Assembly: GCA_029339195.1 (NCBI GenBank)
Contig: JAPTJF010000698.1
Span: forward strand, 1-20,174
Reading direction: 5' to 3'
Source of the DNA: Micractinium sp. NFX-FRZ
Lineage: Eukaryota > Chlorophyta > Trebouxiophyceae > Chlorellales > Chlorellaceae
Length of the DNA: 20,174 nt
A model generated the notes under the pieces. That model made no database searches. It was not told the DNA's origin and saw only the letters and a program-made list of their open reading frames with translations. The stretch's first letter is position 1. Each line of letters starts with the position of its first letter. The translations under genes were made by a program, and so were the position numbers. Below are positions 1 through 8,700 of this stretch, piece after piece.

Positions 1-258
1 ATTTTGGCTGATTGGACGTCCCAAGCAACCAGGAGTTAAAGAGGCAGCGGCAGGCGCGGGCGCGGGCTTTGGCAAACGCTGCGCCCTGCTGTGCTGAGCC
101 AATCCCCGGTCCCATGGCCCGCCGCCGCCTGCGGCCCTCCAGCTGCCCCGCACCAATCTTAAATTGCTTTAGACATGCCGCTGCGCTGACGGGCGCAGGC
201 CGTGCCGGCCTGCCGGTGAGGGGACTGGCGGCGGCAAGGGCCGCTGGCGGCGGGGCCT
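1..258 (+). repeat. Left arm of long terminal inverted repeat
   Basis: Bases 1-74 are the exact reverse complement of 20101-20174. From 75 to about 258 the similarity continues with substitutions and small indels (by eye roughly three quarters identical) against 19913-20100. The arm begins ATTTTGGCTGATTGGACGTC and contains two CCAAT-type boxes in opposite orientation (10-15 and about 99-104) and a GC-rich block at 47-68. A reading frame is open through the arm in the inward direction on both copies, starting DVPSNQELKRQRQ. Because the arm starts at base 1, I cannot see whether the repeat extends outside the window or whether a target-site duplication exists. Confidence 0.9.
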
Positions 259-285
259 CTGGCAGCTCCGCTGGCAGCGCTGGTG

Positions 286-300
286 GACTCTTAACGAGTC
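286..300. repeat. Small inverted repeat (5-bp stem, 5-nt loop)
   Basis: The sequence GACTC-TTAAC-GAGTC forms a short hairpin just inside the left repeat arm. It may simply be chance or part of the 3' end of the MYND-protein transcript, which is on the minus strand. No function can be assigned. Confidence 0.4.
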
Positions 301-345
301 TCTTCAGAGGCGCGTGTGCAGCATGCACTTCCCTGGTAACCGCAC

Positions 346-350
346 TTACA
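346..350 (-). terminator. Possible TGTAA polyadenylation signal (distal)
   Basis: The minus strand reads TGTAA, the polyadenylation signal typical of green algal nuclear genes. It lies about 250 bp beyond the MYND-protein stop codon, so it is a distal alternative to the copy at 460-464. Confidence 0.3.
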
Positions 351-390
351 GATGATCAAATGTTAAGATCTGTTGCGCTTGCTCTCTGTT

Positions 391-422
391 CTTATGCAGC
401 CACGTGGGGCATAAGTGGCTGC
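391..422. repeat. Two overlapping, mutually exclusive hairpins
   Basis: CTTATGC (391-397) pairs with GCATAAG (409-415), and GCAGCCAC (396-403) pairs with GTGGCTGC (415-422). The stems share bases, so only one can form at a time. The position is in the presumed 3' region of the MYND-protein gene, between two TGTAA signals. Whether it matters is unknown. Confidence 0.45.
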
Positions 423-459
423 GGCTTCCCGCACGTGCGCTACGCGACTGGGATGTGCC

Positions 460-464
460 TTACA
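460..464 (-). terminator. Candidate TGTAA polyadenylation signal of the MYND gene
   Basis: The minus strand reads TGTAA about 135 bp past the stop codon at 601-599. Spacing and sequence fit a green algal polyadenylation signal, which makes this the best candidate for the 3' end of the MYND-protein transcript. Confidence 0.5.
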
Positions 465-598
465 ACAGGCACCTTCTAATGTGCAGGCATCATCACACAG
501 ACAAGCAATACAAGCGATAACGATGGTTTCACATGTGCAAAGGCACTCACAGCGGGTGGCCACCAGGCAGACAGTGAGGCGGGCAGGCGAGTCTAGCA

Positions 599-3500
599 TC
601 ACTCTGCTTCCAGCCGCTCAGCTGCTGCTGCTGGCGCCGCCTGTGCAACCAACAGCCGGCATGCAACCCTGTGCTGCTGCCAGTCTGCCCGCCAGCAAGC
701 CTCTGAACAATAGCGCACGCTCCTGCAGCCGCTGCACTTGCGTGGCTTGGGCACAGCGCCACCGTCGATGCCCACCCCCGCCGGCGGCCCCAGCAGCAGT
801 ACCGCATTTGTGCACCCCAGGTATGCGCACTTGCGCTGCCCTAGTGTCTTGCAGCGCTTAATCGCCTGCTGCTGCGCGGCGGGCGACGACGGCGCAGAGC
901 GCGCAGCAGCCGCAGCCTCCAGTCGTGGCAGCAGCTCTCCTGCCTGCCGGCGCAGCTGCTCCACTGTCGGTGCTGGAGGCTCATCGCCGCCACCAGCTGA
1001 GCTGTTGCCTACAGCTGCTGGCTCCGCCCCCTCTTCTGCCTTCAGCAGCCGGTCCCCGGCCGCCAGCGCTGCTGCCAGGTGCCTCTGCAGGCAGCAAGGG
1101 AGCAAACAGGGAGCAATGTTGCTGTGCCAGGCACGGACAGCGCACAAGCAGCACGCAAGGCTGGGGCGCCTTTCAAGTGTGCATAATACAAAATAGACAC
1201 CACACTCCTCTCGGAGGTGCCCACCCCTGGCCGCCCCCTGCTTGCACGCCCCAAGCACTAGGGCTCAGTCCTGCCCAGCCCACCCACCCACCCGCAGCTC
1301 CTCCTGCTGCTCGGCACTGCCCGCCTCATGCACCGTGTCCAGTCCAGCCTGCAGCGCCGCTGCCAGCGCGCCGCTGCCAGCCAGCTGGTAGCACAGCCTG
1401 CACCGCAGGCAGGCCATGAGCACGCTTATTGTGGGGCCTGCATGCAGGTGCCTGTGGATCTGGGTGCATGCACGAGTGCTTCATGTAGTGCTGTTTGGCA
1501 ACCGGGCGCAGCGCTGCCTCCCCTGCCCCCTCGGCAGCACGCGGCCCCCTCCCACTCACTCCTGCGATTTGTTGCCGCGTTGCAGCCACGCGACAACCCC
1601 CGCCCAGCTAGCATTCAGCTCCTTCATGCCTTCTGCGCTGCCGGAGAGGCCCTGTTAGCAAACACGCAGCATGCAGAGCAGCAAGCGAGCAGGGTGAAGA
1701 GCCGGCCCATGCAAAGTGAGTGGGAAGCATGCCCAGCACCGCTTGCTTGGGAGGGCGTCTGTTGAGGGTGGGCCGCATCTATTGGCACAGTCAAACATAC
1801 GCATCTAGCAGCACAGACAAGCAAGCGGGCCGCATATGCAGCCGGGTACCTGCATGCCAGAAGGCTGAAGGTGGGGCTGAGGCGCTGCTGCAAGCTGCGC
1901 TCAACCAAAGGGGGCCCGGCAGGTTGCGGGCGAGCTCACCGCTGCAACGCAGAGAGCGCAGGCCATTAGAGCACGAGCCGCGGCCTGCGCTGCTGGCTCC
2001 TTGGCATCGATTGCGGCCATTTGGAGTTGAAGTGCAGCACAGAAGGCGCGGCGCACGACTCGGGATGACACATCTTGCTCGCTTGCGGTGGGTTGCCACT
2101 GCGCCAGCAGGGCTGACGCGCGGTGCGCAACCTCCAGCACTGCCACGCCCGTCCGCCCGCTGCACACAGAAGCCACGCCTCGCAAGGGAGGTGTGAACTT
2201 TGGCCACACACACATCATCGATGCAGAATCACGATAACATGTGGCCATGGCAAGGCGTGCAAGCAGCAGCACTCGTGCGCGTGTGTCCCTGTCCTGCAGC
2301 CTGCCCGGCTGCCACGTCTTGACACCAAACCGCAAGCCAGACGCTCACCTGGCACTCTGCCAGCCGCCTTCGTCAGCCCACTGGCCGGCCGCCACCTGGC
2401 AGCTCATGAGCGCACTGGCTATCTTGTCCAGCTGCTCTAGCGAGGCCAGCACAGGGGGCTCTGCTGGCAAGCTGAGCAAGCCCACGGGGAGCAGGCAGGC
2501 GGCAGAGGCCAGCTGCTGCACAGCACCCAGGTTGGCCAGCGCCGTGGCCCCAAGGTGGCCGCCCCGCCCAGCGGGCTCCGCCTGCGCCGCCTCCTGGGCT
2601 GCCCGCAGCGCTTTGCTCTGCCAGTACACGGCCAGCAGCAGCCACGCCTGGAGGCTGCGGCTCATCCTGGCGAGCAGGGCCTCCTGCTCACGGTGCAGTG
2701 AGGAGTAGGGGTCCGTGCCGCTGCTGGCGCCGCTGGTGCTGCCCTGCTGCTGCTGCTGCTGCTGCTGGAGGGCCATGCTGTGCAGCAGGGCGAGCCACGC
2801 TGGCAAGGCGGCATGCAGCAGGTCAACCGGGTGGGTGGTGGCGGGGTGCTGCATGCTGGCCTGCTGGGCTGCCCGGCTTGCAAACGTGACAACATCGGAT
2901 ACCGCCCCTACCCAGCCAGGCGCGAGGGCTGCCAGCCAGGCCAGCCGCTGCTGCTGCTCCTGCAGCCCTGCCTGTGCTGCAGCTCCCTCGCTGCCCTGGC
3001 GGTCGCCGCCGCCTGCACTGGCCTCTGCCTGCATGCCGGCCAGGGCAGCAGCCACAGGCGCTGCGGCTGCCGCCACCAGGGCTGGCAGCATGGCAAACGT
3101 CCGGTCCAGTGCTGCTTGCCTGAAGGCCTGCCGCTGCTCCTCGCAGGCAAGTGGGAGCTGCTCAGAGTCAGACGCAGGCTGCACGCCTCCCAGCCCCATT
3201 GCCTGCCCGGCCATGCCTAGAAAGCCAGCAGCCCCCGCAGCCAGCGCCAGGCGGTGCACCGCCGGCATGCCACCGTGCCCGTGCTGCGCCTCGTGCTGTG
3301 CCTGCTGCCCTGCCAGCTCGCCAAGCCGCTGCTGGATGACGTCTAGCAGCGGCAGCTCGCCGTGGGACACGCCCAGCATGGGCATCAGCGAGTGCTGCAG
3401 CAGCAGCGGGTGGGCCAGCACCTTGCTGCACATGTCGGAGAGCAGCACCCCGGCCGCGGAAGCGCCAGCTGGGCTGTCCACCAGAAGCCGGGAAAAATCT

Positions 3501-5122
3501 GCGGGAGGAGACACGGGGAGGCACAAGGGTAGGCACAGTTGGGCAGTGCTAAGTGGGAGGCTGCCCGGTCCATTGTGCCAAGGAGACAGCATGCAGTGCA
3601 CTCATGGCAGGCACCTGTCAGTGGCAAGCATTCGAGGGCTCACCTGCCGCCATGCTGCACAGGCGTTGGCACAGGGCGGGATGCGCCGCAAGAAGCTGGC
3701 GCTCGGGCTGGCAGTGTTCCGGGGCGCCAGTGCCGGGGAGGGACAGCACGAGTGCCAGCAGAGACAACAGCTCAGCCCATCCATCGTGCGCCTTGCTTTC
3801 CACTGCGGGGGAGTCAAAAATGCGGACAATGCAGCAAGCAGGTGGGTGGTTGCTGGGCACAGGCACGTGGGGTGCATCAGCGGCTGCGTTGTTGCTGCCA
3901 TGCCATACATTGGCACACAGATGCACACGAGGATCCGGCACATGCCTTGTGCAGCGCAAGCGGCAGCGGAAATGCGCGCTCAGCACCCAGCTCCCCCGCT
4001 GGCAGCGCAACCCACCTTGCTCAAAGCCGCGCGTTGACAGCAGCACCGCGCTCAGGCGATCCAACGCTGCTACCACGCCCTCTGGCTTGACGGTGGTCCG
4101 CCGTAGCAGCGCGGCCACCTGCTGCGCCTCGCCTGCACCGCTGCCGCTGCCCTCCCAGGCTCCTGTCATCTCCAGCAGTTTTTGCAGCGCCAACGCCGCC
4201 ACCTCAGCAGCGGAGCCTGCCAGCACCTGGAAGTCTGCCCACAAGCCGGCTAAACTAGCAGCCGCTGCCGGCATGACAACGTAATTATGCCGTACCGCTT
4301 GCAGCGCTTGCCAGGAGGCATGGGTCGCCAGAGGGAGCACTTCGACCGCCACAGACGCGCAGCTGAGCAGCCGATACGTCACAGCAGCACCCAGCTGCAC
4401 CCTGCCGGCGCCACGGTCGCTAAGCAGCAGAACCAGTGCGTGTGCTGCCATGCTGGCGGCGGTGGTGTGCATGAACACCGGGGTCAGCTGCAACTGGCGC
4501 TCCCCAGCGCCAAGCGAAGCGGGGACTGAGGCAAGGCGGCGCTTGGCTGCAGCGCCTAGCGCCGACAGTGCCGCCGCCAGGTCCACCGCGGCACTGCACC
4601 GAGCAGTGAGACAGGGCAATTATTGGAAATGCTGTACTTGGTGCGATAATTGGCAAGGCGGTCACTGATGCTTGGGCTGAGAGGAGCAAAGCTTTGATGA
4701 ACAGCACAGGCACAACAGCGGCGGCGGCGGCGGCGAATCTAGGAAAACTGAGAGCTCATATGCAGCAGAAAGCGGCCTCCCGATTCCTCTCACACTTTCA
4801 CTCACGTCAGGAAGGTTGCAGGCGGGTGAGAGTGCTCCCCCAGCAAAAACAGGTCGCCCTGCAGCTCATTGCACCGCGTTTTCAGCGCCCTGCTCTGTTG
4901 GTCAATTACAGTCAAGTTGCGTCTATCACACGTCCACAGCTGGGCGAAATTCTGGGTGAGGTGGCGGACTGTAAGCGTCGCCTCTGCCCACCGCTCCTCC
5001 ATCGCAAGCTCCATCGACTTCCAATTGCTCCGGGCGCGTTTGAGAGAGGCAAAGTAGGCGCGCCGCTCCTTTAAACGTGCCATCCTTTGGACGCGGCGGC
5101 TCAGGTGCCGGTGCCGCCACAT
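599..5122 (-). CDS. MYND zinc-finger protein, large, otherwise unrecognised
   Basis: Model with eight exons: 5122-4806, 4593-4016, 3802-3644, 3498-2349, 2159-1940, 1651-1560, 1424-1292, 1084-599. The joined length is 3135 nt (1044 aa plus TGA) and every junction keeps phase. All donors are GT and seven of the eight exon boundaries have strong sites; the weak one is the acceptor at 1425 (AATAAG). The C-terminus carries a MYND finger with ligands C969, C974, C1000, C1003, C1009, C1013, H1021 and C1025; MYND fingers usually bind proline-rich partner peptides. The first 100 residues are basic and helical, probably coiled coil. The middle is alanine/leucine-rich helix of unknown fold, with a Q8 run near residue 595. 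The start is uncertain: the frame stays open upstream to 5331 but the only in-frame ATG seen is at 5122, so a further 5' exon is possible. The finger is certain; the protein's role is not known. Confidence 0.75.
2745..2768 (-). repeat. CAG trinucleotide run encoding polyglutamine
   Basis: Eight CTG units on the plus strand read as CAG on the coding strand and encode eight glutamines in exon 4 of the MYND-protein gene. Such runs are common in GC-rich algal genes and are prone to length change. Confidence 0.9.
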
Positions 5123-5735
5123 GGCGACAAGCACACGAGCGCTGGATGCAGAAGTGGGCACCACAGAGTCGGGAAGGAGCAGGAAGGCATGGGTGATGTG
5201 TGTGACATATGGCACAAGCACGGACGCCTCTAAGGCTGCCTCTACAGCCGGCGTTGCCCACTGCTCTCCCCGCGCTGCTCGTGCATGGCTGATGCAGGAA
5301 GATGCGTAGCAGATGATGATGGCAGATCTTTAAAAGATTGGAGGCAATGTGGAAAGGTGCAGGGGGTCAGGTTGATCATGAGGGCAGCAGGAGATTTGAG
5401 TGCAAGCAGGAAAAGAGGAGAGGCAGCAGGAAAGCAGTAGGCTGCACATGGGCAGGCAGATTAGGTGCTGGTCAGGAGGGCAATGGCCGCTTCGTGCCCC
5501 ACCAAACGCAGCAAGTTCGGTCCATCTCGATCGTCACTAAGCACACAAAAGTCTGTCAGCAAGGCAGGCACGCGGGACCAGATGCGTGGCTGGCACTGCT
5601 GGACACACGCTGCCGGCCTCGGGCCAGCAGGCACCCCTGGCCGCTGGCACGGCTTGGGCCATCCATCCACACGCACTTGGCCAGGCCCTTCCTTGCGCTC
5701 TTGGCATGCAGCGGTCAGTGCTTCAGTGGGAGCCA
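5123..5735. other. Interval between SR-alpha stop and MYND-protein start
   Basis: This 613-bp interval must hold the 3' UTR of the SR-alpha gene and the promoter and 5' end of the MYND-protein gene, since both are transcribed leftwards. No TGTAA is visible on the minus strand here. It contains a minus-strand frame (5736-5461) described separately, and an in-frame upstream extension of the MYND exon 1 as far as 5331. Pyrimidine-rich stretches on the minus strand between 5320 and 5460 could include a splice acceptor. Confidence 0.5.
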
Positions 5736-5738
5736 TCA
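5461..5738 (-). other. Unassigned ORF overlapping the SR-alpha stop
   Basis: An ATG at 5738-5736 shares bases with the SR-alpha TGA (AAGTGATGG on the minus strand) and opens a frame of about 91 codons ending in TAA at 5463-5461. The last 40 residues look protein-like (LLTDFCVLSDDRDGPNLLRL, then GHEAAIALLT). They could be a 5' exon of the MYND-protein gene, a small gene, or fortuitous coding within the SR-alpha 3' UTR. I found no GT donor that would join it in frame to the MYND exon, so it remains unassigned. Confidence 0.25.
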
Positions 5739-8700
5739 CTTGAGCAGGCTCTTGACCACGCTCTTCACATGAAGCTTCTTCAGGTCCACATACGTCTGGC
5801 CGCACCCCACAAACATGATGGGCGCGCCGCTGGTGTAGACCATGCTGAGCGCGGCGCCAACCTGGCGGGCGGGGAATGGGAAGGTGTGGGCAGGGGGGGG
5901 TGCTGTGCTGAGCAGGTGCGCGGGAACTGGGGTGAAAACAAGCAAGAGGGACGGGCGCCGCTGGTGTAGACCAAGCTCAGCACGGTGCGGAGCCCGACCG
6001 GCGGGAGGGGAGGACGGGGAGGACGGGTGACGAGCAGGGTCGCGAGGCTTGCAGGCAGCAGGGCTGCATGCCAAAGGCGGGTCCTGCCCTGCTCCTGCCA
6101 GTGCTGCCCACCTTTTCGTCAATGGTGAGCACGATGTCCTTCTCTAACCCCCCACCTTCCCCAGACCGCCTAAGACGTGCCCTTATACGCTCATGAAATG
6201 CACCTCCCGCTGGACACGCATGAGCAGTGTGCAGCAGCTATGGAGCCCACCTTGTCGTCGATGGTGTCGAACTTGGTGAGCACGATGCCGTCGATGAGGT
6301 GGCGCTGGGAGGGGTCAGGGCACAGGTCGGCCAGCCGCTGATTGAACTTGGTCAGCTGGTCGACTGCAAGGTTGGGGGAAGGGGGGCAGGGACACGGGTG
6401 GAGAACGGGGGGCAGGGAACGGGAAGGGAGGGTAGGGCCAGATGAGGTGAAAGCACCTTGCACGCATGCACGCAATGGCAGTGGCCCACCCTGGGGCACC
6501 AGCCTGAACCTTACCTGCGCCACCTCACCCACTTGCAGCCCCGCCCACAAACCCACAAATGCTTCCTGAGGTGCCCCAACCCCAGCTGCTTCCCCGTGGC
6601 ACTCGGCCAACTCGTCGGTTGAACACGCACCCGCGTCGTTGCCCACCAGCGCCTCGCCCACAAACAGCACCAGGTCGGGCTGGTTGAGGTTGATCAGGTT
6701 GGACAGGGCGCGCATGAGGGGCTCGTTGTCCTGTGGGGGGTGAGGGGGGGTGGAGGGGCAAGGCGGGACGGCAGGGCAGAGCGGGGAGCAGCAGGGTGAA
6801 TGCGCAGGGGTAAGCCAGGTGTGCCGCACACGTCATACAGCACTGGACACGGGAGAGAGAGCGATCGACAGGCTGCCAGGGCTGGCATTTGTGGGGGCAG
6901 GGCGCCCCGTGTGCCCCAGGCAGGAGCCCTCTTGAGCCCAGGCATTTCAACCAAGGCAGCCTTCCTCAGCGCACCGCCCATAGCTTTTCGCTCACAAGCA
7001 GCCTGCTCAACAGGCAACCTGCGCACCTGCATGCGGCCGGCGGTGTCCACCAGCAGCACGTCAATGCCGGCACGCTGGGCAGCCTTGGACGCCTCAAAGG
7101 CAACCTTGGCGGGGTCCTTCTCGTACCCCCGCTCGTACAGGGGCACCTGCGGGGGTTGCGGATGAGGCCCGGGGCAGGGGTTGAGGTCGGCAGAGGAAGC
7201 AGGTAGGGGCAAGGGGAGCAGGGATGCCAGCACATGGACTCTTTGCCAGCCCCACTGTCAGGCACTGGATAGGGGACAGTGCATTTGGGCAATCGTTGGG
7301 GAATCACCTGCAGGCGCGCGCAGTGCGTCTTGAGCTGCTCCACGGCACCGGAGCGGAAGGTGTCGCAGGCGGCAATCATGACCTTGATGCCGTTCTGCAG
7401 CAGCCAGTAGGCCACCTGCATGGGACAATGGGAGGTAGGGTGGACATCAGGGTGGCACGTGAGTGGGGGAGGGAGGTGGTCACGAAAGTATGCCATAGGG
7501 CAGAGCCAGCAGGCCAGCTGAACGGCCGGAGATGGCAGGGGCGGCAGGTGGGGGCGGAGGGGGCCAGGGAAGCAGGGGAGGGGAGGGGCATGCTGCCCAT
7601 AGAGGGCGCGCTGCCATGCGGGGGGGAGTGCGGCAGCATCGCAGCCTGCTTGGCTGAACAGGGGGCAGGCTTGCGCCACTGGCTCTGCCAGAACCACCCC
7701 CACCCGCCCACCTTTGCCAGGTTGGTGGACTTGCCCACGCCGTTCACCCCCACAAACACAATCGTGTAGGGGCGGCCCTTGGCCTGCAGGGGGTGGTGGG
7801 TTGCGGGGGTGCAGAGGGTCAGTTGAGGTGGGTGCAGGGGGGGCACGCTGGCGGAATGGAATCGGTGGGAGCTCTGCCCAGCCCAAGAGGCCAGCGCGCC
7901 AGCCTGCGCATGCACTTACGCCGCCTTTCAACCCCGCAGCACGCGGCCGCGCCGCACCTAGAGCAGCAGTGCACAGCGCAGCAGAGAGCAGCAGACCACG
8001 TCACATGCTGCCCGCCCCACCTGCGCCGCCTTGACCTCCCGCAGCACGTCGATGGAGCGCTTGGGGGTGAGGATGCGTGTGAGTGCCTCCTCCACCGCCT
8101 GCTGCACCGCGGTGCCCACGCGCGTGAAGGACGCCAGCTTCTGCCCCTCCAGGCTGGCAGCCACGCTCTCAATCACCCTGCAGACAGTTGCGGGAACAGG
8201 GGGCACATGGAGTCAACGCGGATGTGATTCTGAGGCAAGCAAGGCAGCTTGGACCCTCTTGGCTGGCAGCTTCGCTCGGAACCGGCAGGGGACACACAGA
8301 CGAGCAAGGCAGCCTCTGCTCTGTTCCAACACATCGGCTCACCTCCCTACCAATGCGGCACAGACCACCCCGCCAGCCAGCACGACCAGCAAACTCACTT
8401 GTCCGCAATCTCCTCTGCCACGTTGCGCTCCATCAGCTTCCTCTTCAGCCCCGCCAGCGCCGGCTCAATGTCGGCGCGGGTGAGCGACTGCAGCGGCGGC
8501 GGGGAATGGAGGCGGGGGCAGAGATGAGCGCGGGTGCAGGGCACACGCTGTGGCTTGCAGAGGAGCAAGCAGCAGAATTGTGCAGCAGATGAGAATCGCA
8601 AGTGCAGACACAAGCGAGCGGCACGACTGGAACCGGCAGCGTGCGCAGCAGTGCAGCCAACCATGGCATCATACAGCTGGCAGCTCACGTTGGTGCCCGT

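Noticed and set aside
2715..4037. 440-codon plus-strand ORF opposite the MYND-protein gene
   Set aside because: It is the antisense shadow of exons 2-4 and crosses their introns; its Cys/Ser/Trp-rich composition is what a GC-rich coding strand gives in reverse. The minus-strand exons join in phase.
6191..6250. A third exon 14-like copy directly after exon 13 ([15 protein letters not shown])
   Set aside because: Only the first two residues and a few serine positions agree with the real exon; it is the ordinary beginning of intron 13 read through.
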